DNA of 64,000 nt from Shimia sp039969785 (GCF_039969785.1 NZ_JBDVNC010000034.1:1-64000), one strand, 5' to 3'; shown: positions 17,525 to 26,837, counted from the first letter of the stretch. Program-made: numbers and translations. Notes: generated from the sequence alone by a model not told the origin.

Positions 17525-18570
17525 TGAGCAAACCCAACACGATGAAGGCGCTGGAAAAGACGTTCCCACGCGAGGGACTGTGGGCGACGCAAGCCCCGGT
17601 GCCAGAGATTGGGTCCGATGATGTGCTGATCCGCATCAATAAAACCGGCATATGTGGCACGGATATTCACATCTGGAACTGGGATGACTGGGCCAGCGCC
17701 ACGGTACCGGTGCCAATGATCACGGGGCATGAATTCGCAGGCGAGATTGTCGAGATTGGCAAAGACGTCACCGGGTTGAACATTGGTCAGCGGTGTTCCG
17801 GTGAGGGGCATCTGATCGAGCATGACAGCCGTCAAAGCCGCGCGGGCAAATTTCATCTGGACCCGGGCACGCGCGGCATTGGGGTGAACGAGCAGGGGGC
17901 CTTTGCCCAGTATCTGCGATTGCCTGCGTTCAACGTCGTGCCCTTGCCGGATGACATCCCGGACGAGATTGGCGCCATTCTGGACCCGCTGGGCAATGCG
18001 GTGCACACCGCGTTGAGCTTTGATTTGCTGGGCGAGGATGTGCTGATCACCGGGGCTGGACCAATTGGCATCATGGCCGCCGCCGTGGCGCGCCATGCAG
18101 GTGCGCGCAATGTGGTGATCACGGATATCAACGCTGACCGGCTCAGGCTTGCGGAACATGTTGTGCCAACGGTACGCGCGGTGGATGTGACGCGCGAAGA
18201 GCTGGAAGATGTCATTGCCGAACTGGGGCTGACGCAAGGCTTTGATGTGGGGCTGGAAATGTCCGGCTCACAAGTTGCGCTGGATCAGATGGTCGAAGCA
18301 TTGGTGATGGGGGGCAAAATTGCTCTGCTAGGTATTCCGCCCGGAAAATCTCCGGTGGATTGGAGCCGGATCGTGTTCAAGGCGATTACCCTGAAAGGCG
18401 TCTATGGCCGCGAGATGTTTGAGACGTGGTACAAGATGATTGCCATGTTGCAGAACGGTCTGGATGTCAGCCGGGTGATCACGCATCAGTTTGATGTCGA
18501 TGATTTCGAGCAGGGCTTTGCCGCCATGAAGTCAGGTGCGTCGGGCAAGGTTGTGCTGAACTGGCGATGA
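17524..18570 (+). CDS. tdh: L-threonine 3-dehydrogenase lacking structural-zinc cysteines
   Basis: A 348-residue medium-chain dehydrogenase that oxidises threonine to 2-amino-3-ketobutyrate with NAD, feeding Kbl. Catalytic zinc ligands C44 (GICGTDIH), H69 and E70 (GHEF) are present, as is the cofactor motif GAGPIGIMAA. It aligns closely with my memory of E. coli Tdh (for example GNAVHTALSFDL and YGREMFETWYKM). However, the four structural-zinc cysteines are replaced by E99, S102, S105 and D113 in a segment of unchanged length. It is therefore predicted to keep the active site but lose the lobe zinc. Confidence 0.95.
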   Translation: MSKPNTMKALEKTFPREGLWATQAPVPEIGSDDVLIRINKTGICGTDIHIWNWDDWASATVPVPMITGHEFAGEIVEIGKDVTGLNIGQRCSGEGHLIEHDSRQSRAGKFHLDPGTRGIGVNEQGAFAQYLRLPAFNVVPLPDDIPDEIGAILDPLGNAVHTALSFDLLGEDVLITGAGPIGIMAAAVARHAGARNVVITDINADRLRLAEHVVPTVRAVDVTREELEDVIAELGLTQGFDVGLEMSGSQVALDQMVEALVMGGKIALLGIPPGKSPVDWSRIVFKAITLKGVYGREMFETWYKMIAMLQNGLDVSRVITHQFDVDDFEQGFAAMKSGASGKVVLNWR

Positions 18571-18605
18571 CAGATGGGGTTGTCGCATTGAATTGGCGGT
18601 GACAG
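18549..18605 (+). repeat. Tandem partial duplication of the tdh 3' end
   Basis: Bases 18549-18573 encode the end of Tdh (VVLNWR, stop). They are repeated imperfectly at 18578-18605, where the sequence would read VVALNWR and stop. The second copy is out of frame with tdh and has one extra codon. It looks like a relic of a local duplication or of a second dehydrogenase end. Confidence 0.6.
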
Positions 18606-18629
18606 GATTGGCACAAAGGGAGCCAGGCC

Positions 18630-19790
18630 ATGTCGAGCGCGCCAATTTTTGAAATCGATCCCAGGACTTTTTCGCAAGACCCCTATCCCGATCTGAAACG
18701 CATGCGGGCCGAGGCCCCCATTGCCTTTGTGCCTCAGCTGGGCGCGACGTTGATCACCCGGCGGGATGCCATTTTTGAGAATGAGAAAAGGATCGACGTG
18801 TTTTCGTCGGATCAGCCAGACGGGTTGATGACCGTGTTGATGGGGCAAAATATGATGCGCAAGGATGGTGCGCCCCATGCCGCCGAGCGCAAGGTGATCT
18901 TTCCAACCGTGTCCCCCAAAACCGTACAGCAGGTCTGGAAAAGCCAGTTTCGCAGCGCCTTGGCCGCCATACTGGACCGTATTGCGCCGCTTGGTCAGGC
19001 CGATCTGGTGGCCGACATTGCACGCCCCGTTTCGGGCGAGGCGCTTAAGGCGATGACCGGGTTGACCAATATGAGCTGGCAGGAAATGGATCGTGTCAGT
19101 CAGGGCATGATCGATGGCTGCGCGAATTATGCGGGCGATGAAAAAGTGACTGCACGGTGTCATGACTGCACGACCTCGATTGACCGGCACATAGATGCGC
19201 GCATGCCAGATCTGCTGGCCACGCCGGACAAATCGTTATTGTCGGTGATGATGCAGGCGGGGCTGCCGGATGCGGCGATCCGCGCCAATATTAAACTGGC
19301 GATCAGCGGTGGTCAGAACGAACCGCGCGATGCCATTGCCGGGGCCGCGTGGGCCGTGCTGCGCCATCCTGATCAGCTGGGCCAAGTGCGCGATGGCAAA
19401 GCGACCTGGTTACAGGTGTTCGAGGAATACGCCCGCTGGATGAGCCCGATTGGCATGTCGCCGCGTCGGGTGGTGCAGCAATACTCAACCGAAGGTGTGA
19501 TGTTTGAGCCAGAGGACCGGGTGTTCCTGATGTTTGGGTCGGGCAATCGGGACGAGGCGGTGTTTGCCCATCCCGACAGGTTTGACGTGACACAGGATTG
19601 CGGCAAGGCGATCAGCTTTGGTGCGGGTCCGCATTTTTGCGCCGGAGCGTGGGCGGCGCGCTGTTTGATTGCCGAGGTGGCCTTGCCAATGCTGTTTGAG
19701 CGTTTGCCGGGATTGCAGCTGAACGGTGACGCGCCATTTATGGGCTGGGCGTTTCGTGGGCCTGTGTCGGTTCCCGTGGTGTGGTCCTGA
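18630..19790 (+). CDS. Cytochrome P450
   Basis: A 386-residue soluble bacterial P450. The heme ligand is C337 in FGAGPHFCAGAWAAR, and a K-helix ExxR is visible in EEYARW. The I-helix, where most P450s carry (A/G)Gx(D/E)T, reads SGGQNEPRD at 226-234, so the usual acid-threonine pair is absent and proton delivery may differ. Substrate unknown. GGGAG precedes the ATG. It lies 59 bases after tdh on the same strand; no ferredoxin or reductase gene is next to it. Convergent with the AEC carrier, with no gap. Confidence 0.92.
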   Translation: MSSAPIFEIDPRTFSQDPYPDLKRMRAEAPIAFVPQLGATLITRRDAIFENEKRIDVFSSDQPDGLMTVLMGQNMMRKDGAPHAAERKVIFPTVSPKTVQQVWKSQFRSALAAILDRIAPLGQADLVADIARPVSGEALKAMTGLTNMSWQEMDRVSQGMIDGCANYAGDEKVTARCHDCTTSIDRHIDARMPDLLATPDKSLLSVMMQAGLPDAAIRANIKLAISGGQNEPRDAIAGAAWAVLRHPDQLGQVRDGKATWLQVFEEYARWMSPIGMSPRRVVQQYSTEGVMFEPEDRVFLMFGSGNRDEAVFAHPDRFDVTQDCGKAISFGAGPHFCAGAWAARCLIAEVALPMLFERLPGLQLNGDAPFMGWAFRGPVSVPVVWS

Positions 19791-20735
19791 TCAGGTCAGC
19801 ACAAACAACAGCGCAGACAACGTGAAAAACGCCCCCGTTGTGGCCATCAATGCGGCAATCGAGGCCGCGCCCTGAAGCCCCTGTTCCTGTGCCAGAACCG
19901 TGTAGATGCCGAACATTGGCATGGCCGCAGACAGGATCAATGCAGCCTGCATGTCAGCGGGCAGGGTCACGCCGCCAATCACTGTGAACGCGACCGCTGT
20001 CAGAGCGATCATTGCCGGGTGCAGGGTCAGTTTGCCGATCGCAATCTGGACCGCCATGCGCCAGTTGCCTTTCAGTGGCAGCCCCACCAGCGCGCCGCCG
20101 ATCACCAACAAAGAGAGCGCCGAAGCTGATGCGGCGAGCATCTGAAACAGACGGGAGACCGGGGCAGGCATCGGCAGTTGCAGCAAAGAAGCCACGAGCC
20201 CAAGCAGCAATCCGATGACCATCGGACGTTTGAGCACGCCCAGCAGAACCTGCCCTATCAAGCGGATCAGGGACTGACCGGTGCGGTCCTTGGCCAGCTC
20301 CATAAGAACAAGGCAGATCGGGATGATCACGACAAATTCCACCAAAAAATTCAGGGCCAGTATAAGCCCGGCCAGATCGGGAAACAGCAAGAGCATCATC
20401 GGGTAGCCGATAAATCCCGAGTTTGGACAGGTCGACCCCATGACGGCAACGGCCCGGCGCGGGCGGTCAGCGGCTGTCATGCTGAACCAGCCAAAGCTGA
20501 GCGCAATGGTCGCCACCCCGCCAATCGCGTAAATCAGCATGTAATCAGGGCGCAGGACTTCGGAAACCTGCCGGCTGGCCACAGCATGAAACAGAAGGGC
20601 CGGCATTGCGATATCCATCACGTATTTGCCCAGCACTTTGAGGTCGCCCGGCGCGAACCATCCACGTGCAACAACCAGATAGCCGATGGCTATGGCGGCA
20701 TAGATCGGAAAGGTGATGGCCAAAATATCGCTCAC
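19791..20735 (-). CDS. AEC family transporter (auxin efflux carrier-like)
   Basis: A 314-residue membrane protein with about ten hydrophobic segments in two halves, the layout of the AEC/bile-acid-sodium symporter-like fold. Conserved polar breaks include GSTCPNSGFIGYPM near the first half's crossover. Such carriers move small organic acids; the substrate here is unknown. Its ATG overlaps the stop of the upstream HD hydrolase (ATGA), so aroC, the HD gene and this gene probably form one transcript. Confidence 0.88.
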   Translation of the reverse strand: MSDILAITFPIYAAIAIGYLVVARGWFAPGDLKVLGKYVMDIAMPALLFHAVASRQVSEVLRPDYMLIYAIGGVATIALSFGWFSMTAADRPRRAVAVMGSTCPNSGFIGYPMMLLLFPDLAGLILALNFLVEFVVIIPICLVLMELAKDRTGQSLIRLIGQVLLGVLKRPMVIGLLLGLVASLLQLPMPAPVSRLFQMLAASASALSLLVIGGALVGLPLKGNWRMAVQIAIGKLTLHPAMIALTAVAFTVIGGVTLPADMQAALILSAAMPMFGIYTVLAQEQGLQGAASIAALMATTGAFFTLSALLFVLT

Positions 20736-21394
20736 GTCGGGTCCGTCCAGTCCGGGGGCAGGGTGGTGCCCATGTCGTTGGCCAGTGATCTGGCAAAGCG
20801 CAGCATGTCGGCGCGGCGCGTCAGTGCAATTTTGCGGCCGGTGTCCGTCATCATATCGTCGGGCAAACGCAAGAGTTTGACCGGCCAGTGATCCAGCGCA
20901 AACTGACCGTCATTCAGCGGGCGCGCGGTGGCAAACGGGTCTTCAGGATCATAAAGCGGACGGTTCAGCGCGCCGGACACTACAAAACACCGGGCAATGC
21001 CGATGGCGCCAAGCGCATCAAGGCGGTCCGCGTCGCGCAGGATGCGGGCCTCGGGTGTTTCCGGCGGGATGCCCGCTGAATAACTGTGGGCGGCGATAGC
21101 ATGGCAGGCAGAGGCGATCTCAGGTTCACAAAACCCCAGATCGGTCAGAATTGGCGCGGCTTGTTTGGCGGCAAGGGTCGAAGCCTGCGCGCGGTTTGGT
21201 GCGTCTTTGGGCAGGTTCACAAGGTCATGCAGGTAACACGCGGCCATCAGTACCCGCAGCGCAACTGAATCGTCATCCAAAGCGATCTGTTCGGCGGTGC
21301 GCCAGACGCGGTCAAGATGGGCCAGATCATGGGCGGGGTCCTGGGCCATATGGTCCATGACGATCCGGCGCAGGCTGTCGCGAAGGGCGATCAT
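20732..21394 (-). CDS. HD-domain phosphohydrolase (YedJ-like)
   Basis: A 220-residue HD-superfamily protein close to E. coli YedJ. Metal ligands are visible as HDLAHLDRVW, the HD pair in ACYLHDLVNLPK, CHAIAAHSYSAG, and the distal Asp in ILRDADRLDALGAIG. The natural substrate of this subfamily is not established. A longer frame begins with TTG at 21424 inside aroC. I prefer ATG 21394, one base after the aroC stop, because the family start aligns there, though neither has a strong ribosome binding site. Coupled to aroC upstream and to the AEC carrier downstream. Confidence 0.85.
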   Translation of the reverse strand: MIALRDSLRRIVMDHMAQDPAHDLAHLDRVWRTAEQIALDDDSVALRVLMAACYLHDLVNLPKDAPNRAQASTLAAKQAAPILTDLGFCEPEIASACHAIAAHSYSAGIPPETPEARILRDADRLDALGAIGIARCFVVSGALNRPLYDPEDPFATARPLNDGQFALDHWPVKLLRLPDDMMTDTGRKIALTRRADMLRFARSLANDMGTTLPPDWTDPT

Positions 21395-21395
21395 C

Positions 21396-22499
21396 TCAGC
21401 CGATTTTGCCGCGATTTTCGCCAACCTGGCCGCGATGCAACAAAAGGTGGTCCAGCACGACGCAGGCCATCATCGCCTCGCCCACGGGCACGGCGCGGAT
21501 GCCGACACAGGGGTCGTGACGTCCTTTGGTGATCACTTCAATCGGCGTGCCGTCTTTGCGGATCGACTTGCGCGGGCTGAGGATGGATGAGGTTGGTTTA
21601 ACAGCAAAGCGCACAACCAGATCCTGACCGGTCGAGATTCCGCCCAGAATTCCGCCAGCGTGGTTCGAACTGAATTCCGGGCCATTGGCGCCCATTGTGA
21701 TTTCGTCAGCGTTTTGCGTGCCTTTCAGGCGGGCAGCGGCCATGCCTTCGCCAATCTCGACGCCTTTGACGGCGTTGATTGACATCATCGCGGATGCCAG
21801 ATCGGTATCGAGCTTGCCATAGACCGGTGCGCCCAGCCCGGCAGGCACGTTGCGCGCGACGATTTCGACGATGCCGCCAACCGAGTCATGGGCTTTGCGC
21901 AGGGCCTGAAGATAGTCTTCCCAGTTTTGCGCAATCTCGGGGCCCTGGGGTATCCAGAAATCGTTCTGATCGATGGCGTCCCAGTCAAACCTGGCGCGAT
22001 CAATGTCCAGCTCGCCCATCGACACCATGTAACCTTTGATCTCCACCTCGGGTGCCAGTGCCTTGATCGCTTCGCGCGCAATACCACCTGCGGCAACCCG
22101 CGCGGCGGTTTCACGGGCCGAGCTGCGACCGCCACCGCGATAGTCGCGGATGCCGTATTTTTGCCAATAGGTGATGTCGGCATGACCCGGGCGGAAGGTT
22201 TCGGAAATATCGCCATAGTCACGGCTGCGCTGATCGGTGTTTTCGATCATCAGCTGAATCGGAGTGCCGGTCGACTGACCCTCGAACACACCAGACAGGA
22301 TTTTCACCGCGTCCGGTTCGTTGCGCTGGGTGGTGTTCTTGTTCTGACCGGGGCGGCGTTTGTCCAGCCATTGCTGTAGCATCTCTGGTTCAATCGGGAC
22401 GCCCGGGGGGCACCCGTCAACCGTTGCGCCCAGCGCAGGACCGTGGCTTTCGCCCCATGTGGTGACGCGGAAAAGGTGGCCAAAGCTGTTCATCGACAT
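21396..22499 (-). CDS. aroC: Chorismate synthase
   Basis: AroC converts 5-enolpyruvylshikimate-3-phosphate to chorismate, the last common step of aromatic amino-acid synthesis, using reduced FMN. At 367 residues it is full length. The three family signatures are visible: GESHGPALGATVDGCPPG near the N-terminus, the middle block GGGRSSARETAARVAAG, and RHDPCVGIRAVPV near the end. AGGAG lies ten bases before ATG 22499; a second ATG two codons in is the alternative. First gene of an apparent aroC-HD-AEC unit. Confidence 0.97.
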   Translation of the reverse strand: MSMNSFGHLFRVTTWGESHGPALGATVDGCPPGVPIEPEMLQQWLDKRRPGQNKNTTQRNEPDAVKILSGVFEGQSTGTPIQLMIENTDQRSRDYGDISETFRPGHADITYWQKYGIRDYRGGGRSSARETAARVAAGGIAREAIKALAPEVEIKGYMVSMGELDIDRARFDWDAIDQNDFWIPQGPEIAQNWEDYLQALRKAHDSVGGIVEIVARNVPAGLGAPVYGKLDTDLASAMMSINAVKGVEIGEGMAAARLKGTQNADEITMGANGPEFSSNHAGGILGGISTGQDLVVRFAVKPTSSILSPRKSIRKDGTPIEVITKGRHDPCVGIRAVPVGEAMMACVVLDHLLLHRGQVGENRGKIG

Positions 22500-22593
22500 G
22501 GGGGACAGACTCCTGAAACGTTCCGCGCCGGTCTATCGGGCGAGGCGGGTTTGCTCAAGGGGGTTTGCCATTGGCGACGGGAGACAGACGGAT

Positions 22594-23391
22594 TTATCCG
22601 AACCGAAAGCTGGACGCCGTGACGCCGCCGCGAATGCCCGTCTGGTGATAGGTGCGCGTTGCGCTCTCACCCTCTGCCGCGCCCAAAGCTGCAAACAGTG
22701 GCACGAGGTGATCTTCCTTGGCGTGGCAAATCCGGGCAGAGGGCGCGGTTTCCCAGTCCAACACCGCGTGGGTACGCGCCGCCGCAGGCAGGGCCAATGT
22801 CTGGGTGAGCCACGTGTCAAACGCAGTGGAAGGGTCACGCGCAGCGGGGGTGAACAGCCTCAGATTGTGATAGCTGAGCCCTGAGCCGATAATCAGCACA
22901 TCGCGGTCGCGCAGGGGCGCCAGTGCGCGACCCAGCGCCATATGGTCCGCAGGGTCGTAACTGTGGCGCATTGAGACCTGCAAAAGCGGTACGTCGGCAT
23001 TGGGGTACATCACGGCCATGGGGACAAACGTACCGTGATCATACCCTTGATCCGGGTCCAGTCGGGTGGGCAATCCGGCCCGTGCGATCAGATCGTGCAC
23101 CTCTTTTGCCAGATCAGGCGCACCGGGTGCGGGATAGCTGACCTCATAAGTGTGCGGTGGGAAGTTGTTATAGTCGTAAACCATCGGCGGGCGCGGCGAC
23201 GACATAACGGCAAAGGCGTCTGTCTCCCAATGTCCTGAAATCATCACGATGGCGCGCGGCGTGCGTCCAACCTCAAAGGGCATGTGTGCCAGAGATTCTG
23301 CGAGCGGTGCAAATTCTGCCGCCATTTCGGGAATCCACGGCCAGGGGCCTCCGCCGTGCGAAATGAAATAGGTGGGCATGCGGGTGGCCAT
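22594..23391 (-). CDS. DODA-type extradiol ring-cleavage dioxygenase (YgiD-like)
   Basis: A 265-residue class III extradiol dioxygenase of the DODA/YgiD family, single-domain metal enzymes that open catechol-like rings such as DOPA. Histidine metal ligands appear in YFISHGGGPW near the start, ISGHWE, and DHGTFVPM, with a further conserved SGLSYHN. ATG 23391 follows AAGGAA at seven bases. The 55-residue extension to 23556 is rejected because it is unlike the family. There are no catechol-pathway neighbours, so the substrate is open. Confidence 0.88.
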   Translation of the reverse strand: MATRMPTYFISHGGGPWPWIPEMAAEFAPLAESLAHMPFEVGRTPRAIVMISGHWETDAFAVMSSPRPPMVYDYNNFPPHTYEVSYPAPGAPDLAKEVHDLIARAGLPTRLDPDQGYDHGTFVPMAVMYPNADVPLLQVSMRHSYDPADHMALGRALAPLRDRDVLIIGSGLSYHNLRLFTPAARDPSTAFDTWLTQTLALPAAARTHAVLDWETAPSARICHAKEDHLVPLFAALGAAEGESATRTYHQTGIRGGVTASSFRFG

Positions 23392-23585
23392 GGCGAATTC
23401 CTTATCGATCCTGCTTTCTGCCAACATAGCCTGAGTGCGCCGCTTCATAAGGGGCATATTCCGAACAAGTCCTGTGCGCAGATTGACGGTTGGCAATGTG
23501 CAGGGTCTCAGTTCGTAAATGTTGCCGCGTTCGACAAGTTCAATTGGTGAAACCACTGAACTATATTAAGGTAGTTGGGCGAACA

Positions 23586-25361
23586 GTGTTGGAGCCCCGT
23601 TTTTTGGAACGCAAACTGGTAACTATTTTGGTTGGTGACTTTGTTGGATCGACCCCGGCGATGGAAACTGACGAAGAAGGTGTTCTGAGCCGTGTGGTTC
23701 TGGGGCTGGACCTTGTCGCAGGCTGTGTCGCCCGCCATGGCGGGCGGGTTTTTAATACGGCAGGTGATGCGATTCTGGCCGAATTTGACAGCCCGGTGAA
23801 TGCGCTGAAGGCGGCGATCGAGTCGCGGTCGCTGATGGCGTCATCGGATGGGCTGTCACCCAAAGACATGCGTTTTGGTATGCACGTGGCGGATGTTGTC
23901 TGTGTCGGGGATGATTTGCGTGGTGATGGGGTCAATATCGCGGCGCGACTGCAGCAATCGGCAGACCCCGGCGAGATTGACGTTTCAAAAACGCTGTATG
24001 ATCACGTGCGCCGGGTTTCGCCCTGCAACTTTTCCGATTTGGGGGATCGCAGGTTCAAAGGCGTATCTGAGACCATGCAGGTGATGCGCGTGGGGGCATC
24101 CATGGACCGGCATGTGTATCAAAGCGCGCCGACGGTCACGGCGCCCAAACCCGAGCTGCGTGCAAATTCGATTGCAGTTGTGCCGTTTCGGGCCAGTGGT
24201 GCGGATGATGATCAGGCGTTTCTGGCCGATGGATTGACAGAAGACCTTGTGCACGAGCTGAGCCTGAACCGATCGTTATTTGTCAGTTCCCGCACCGCGT
24301 CGACGGCGTTGCAAACGCAAGACCCGGTTGAGATTGGCGAAACGCTTGGGGTGCGGTATGTGCTGTCCGGGTCGGTGCGCAAGTTGGGCAATCGGGTCAA
24401 GCTGGGCGTGTCCCTGTCGCGTACCAGCGATGGTGGCATGGTGTGGTCTGATCGCATTCAGCGCCCCTTTGACGAAGTACTGGATGCGCTTGAAGACATT
24501 GTTGCCCGTGTGGCGGCGACAGTGTCGGGGCGGATTGATCATTCGGAAATTCACGCGGCCCGCATGAAGCGCCCTGAAAACATGACCGCCTATGAGTATT
24601 ATCTGCGCGGGTTGGAAAAACATCGTCTGGGCGGCGTGTCTGATCGCCATGTTCTTGAGGCGCGGGATTGGTTCCAGAAGTCTCAGGAGGCCGACCCGGG
24701 CTTTGCCCGCCCGGTGGCCATGGAAATCTGTGCGTGGTCCTATTTGCCTGACTTTGATCTGACTGTTGCAGAGAGAAATCTGAACCGCGCAATGGAGCTG
24801 GACGTGTCCGACCCCGAGTTGCACCGGATATTCGGTATCCTGCAAATCAAGCTGAACAAAGATTTTGATGCCAGCCGCAGGCACCATGAAATGGCGCTGA
24901 AGCTGGCGCCCAATGATGCCTATATCGTGGGGCGCTGCGCTGCGTTTTATACTTTTGCCGGGGAACCTGAACGGGCGATGGAATTGCTGGATCGGGCCGA
25001 AGAACTGGACCCGTTTTTGCCCGTCTGGATCGTTGAAGAACGGGTTGCCGCGCTTTATGCGATGGGGCGGTATCCGGAAATGAATGACGAAGCCCGCAGC
25101 CTGAACTTTCAGACGCGGCGGTCGCGGTTGTATCGCGCGGCAGGGCGTGTTGCGCGCGGTGATGTCGAACGCGGGCGGGCCTTGTTGCAGGAAGCGCTGG
25201 CAGATGACCCGACGCTGAGCGTGGGCTATGTGAAGTCACAAGAGCTGTTTAACGGCCCGCAGGTCCTGGACCATTTGCTGGACCGATTACGTCAGGCCGG
25301 GTTGCCAGAAGCCGATCCGACGGGATCAGCCGCCGGTCCGGTCTTGGTGTCCAGCCAATAG
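23586..25361 (+). CDS. Class III cyclase-like protein with TolB-like and TPR domains
   Basis: About 591 residues. An N-terminal cyclase homology domain has both metal aspartates (LVGDFVGST and AGDAILAEF) and the Asn/Arg pair (GVNIAARL). A TolB-like N-terminal module follows (SIAVVPFRASG to QRPFDEVLDAL), then TPR repeats. The adenine-selecting lysine position reads Asn (FNTAGD), so the product is uncertain. Such proteins are abundant in alphaproteobacteria. The start is doubtful: GTG 23586 fits the domain edge with AAGG about 11 bases away, but frames from 23490 or 23547 are possible. Confidence 0.82.
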   Translation: MLEPRFLERKLVTILVGDFVGSTPAMETDEEGVLSRVVLGLDLVAGCVARHGGRVFNTAGDAILAEFDSPVNALKAAIESRSLMASSDGLSPKDMRFGMHVADVVCVGDDLRGDGVNIAARLQQSADPGEIDVSKTLYDHVRRVSPCNFSDLGDRRFKGVSETMQVMRVGASMDRHVYQSAPTVTAPKPELRANSIAVVPFRASGADDDQAFLADGLTEDLVHELSLNRSLFVSSRTASTALQTQDPVEIGETLGVRYVLSGSVRKLGNRVKLGVSLSRTSDGGMVWSDRIQRPFDEVLDALEDIVARVAATVSGRIDHSEIHAARMKRPENMTAYEYYLRGLEKHRLGGVSDRHVLEARDWFQKSQEADPGFARPVAMEICAWSYLPDFDLTVAERNLNRAMELDVSDPELHRIFGILQIKLNKDFDASRRHHEMALKLAPNDAYIVGRCAAFYTFAGEPERAMELLDRAEELDPFLPVWIVEERVAALYAMGRYPEMNDEARSLNFQTRRSRLYRAAGRVARGDVERGRALLQEALADDPTLSVGYVKSQELFNGPQVLDHLLDRLRQAGLPEADPTGSAAGPVLVSSQ

Positions 25362-25365
25362 CGCG

Positions 25366-25683
25366 TCAGCCTTTGTCGTTGCCCACGTTTTCGGCAAACG
25401 CGACCTTAAACGCGGCCTGTTTGTCGGGGCTGGCGTCTGTCTGATAGTTGGCTTTCCATTCATCCATGGTCATGCCGTAATAGAGTTCGCGGGCCTCATC
25501 TTTGGTCATGCCGATGCCACGTTCGTTGGCCGCCTCCTGATACCAGCGGCTCAGGCAGTTCCGACAAAACCCGGCCAGGTTCATCATGTCGATATTCTGC
25601 ACATCGGTGCGCTTTTCCATCAGGTGATCACGCAACGTGCGAAACGCGGCGGCTTCGAGTTCAATCTGGGTTTGCTTGTCCAT
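25366..25683 (-). CDS. DUF1244 family protein
   Basis: A 105-residue protein of the DUF1244 family, common in proteobacteria and without a known function. The conserved core NLAGFCRNCLSRWYQEAA contains a CxxC pair, followed by GIGMTKDEARELYYGM, which is the family hallmark. It is predicted to be cytoplasmic and mostly helical. The gene runs against the cyclase gene, with four bases between their ends, and a small membrane protein gene lies upstream on the same strand. Confidence 0.88.
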   Translation of the reverse strand: MDKQTQIELEAAAFRTLRDHLMEKRTDVQNIDMMNLAGFCRNCLSRWYQEAANERGIGMTKDEARELYYGMTMDEWKANYQTDASPDKQAAFKVAFAENVGNDKG

Positions 25684-25749
25684 GACGGGCTCCGATGTGA
25701 TGTCTGCGGGCTAAGGGGGTAACAGTCGCGCAAGGTGTGGGCAACCGGG

Positions 25750-25989
25750 TCACATGATATGTAACGCCAGCCAGGGCACCAGCGCGAAGACGAATATGAG
25801 CAATTTATAAGTGGCCAGCCATGAATAAAACGTCTGGCGGACCTGCTGTTCTTCAAGATCAAACAATTTGGCATGCAGGCCCGTTGCCCAGTCGCGCATC
25901 AGGAACATGGCAAGCGTGGCAATAGTCAGGATCACAAAGTGAACAACTGTCATCCATCCAAAGAATGTCGTCAGGGTCTCTAAGCTCAT
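25750..25989 (-). CDS. Small two-helix membrane protein (DUF6868-like)
   Basis: A 79-residue membrane protein with two hydrophobic helices (about 8-32 and 57-77) around a charged loop, LFDLEEQQVRQTFYSW. It resembles what is now called DUF6868; this assignment is from memory. ATG 25989 has GGAGG five bases upstream, and the five-residue extension to 26004 has none. Function unknown. It may share a transcript with the DUF1244 gene 66 bases downstream. Confidence 0.75.
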   Translation of the reverse strand: MSLETLTTFFGWMTVVHFVILTIATLAMFLMRDWATGLHAKLFDLEEQQVRQTFYSWLATYKLLIFVFALVPWLALHIM

Positions 25990-26093
25990 CGCAGCCTCCG
26001 TCACATGTGATCAGTATCTTTAGGAAATATGGGGGCGGGCTGAGGTCAAGACAAGCGCGGCGGTCTCTGATCCATTGGCCAGAACAGGCGCGA

Positions 26094-26837
26094 TCAAAGA
26101 CCGGTTCGGTTCAACGTGTCTGTCAGAATACCGGCCAGTCGTTCTGCCCACTGGGCCTGACCCTCTTCGGTGGCAATGATGTCCTGACGCAATTCGATCA
26201 GCGCATTCAGGCGGCGTTGACGCAAGGCGTGCTGGTCCACGCTGTCGCCCGGTAAATGGCCCGCGTAAGGTTCGTTGTCACCCACGGTCAGGTCAGGTTC
26301 CTCGCGCAGGCGGTCGATCAGGGGGATGCCAAACCGGTCTTCTTGCGGGGCGTGCAGAATGCCGATCTCCCATGGGCGCGGTGCCCGTCCGTTCAGCTTG
26401 GGGGAAAACGAATGCATGGCCACAACGATGATGTCATCCTGCGCAGCGGCGAGGTCTGACAAGGCATCATGATAGGGTTGATAATAGGTGTCGATGCGGC
26501 GCTGAATTTCGGTATCGTCAACGTGGCGGTTGGCCGGGATGATGGTGCCATCATAAAGGCGCATCACCAGCGTCGGGTCCTGAATGCCCCGGTTGGGGTC
26601 AATCACAAGGCGCGAGAAGTTCGAACAGATCACCGGAGCGTTCAGCAGTTCGCCCAGAATAAGCGATGTGCCGCGTATGCCGATGTCATAGGCGATGTGC
26701 CGGTTCATGTCAGCAGTGCCGATACCCAGATCGCCACCATTGATTTCCAAAGGTACAAAATTCGACGCGTGGTCGCAGGTGATCAGCCACCGAGACGCCC
26801 GTTCGGGCCCGAAAACAGAAAATGGTTGGTATGTCAT
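26094..26837 (-). CDS. N-formylglutamate amidohydrolase family protein
   Basis: A 247-residue member of the N-formylglutamate amidohydrolase family, zinc hydrolases with an M14-peptidase-like fold. The N-terminus carries the conserved TCDHASNFVP. NFSRLVIDPNRG and VVAMHSFSP supply the other family blocks. In histidine catabolism this enzyme releases glutamate from N-formylglutamate, but no hut genes are nearby, so a different N-acyl amino acid is possible. It is divergent from pyk. Confidence 0.87.
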   Translation of the reverse strand: MTYQPFSVFGPERASRWLITCDHASNFVPLEINGGDLGIGTADMNRHIAYDIGIRGTSLILGELLNAPVICSNFSRLVIDPNRGIQDPTLVMRLYDGTIIPANRHVDDTEIQRRIDTYYQPYHDALSDLAAAQDDIIVVAMHSFSPKLNGRAPRPWEIGILHAPQEDRFGIPLIDRLREEPDLTVGDNEPYAGHLPGDSVDQHALRQRRLNALIELRQDIIATEEGQAQWAERLAGILTDTLNRTGL

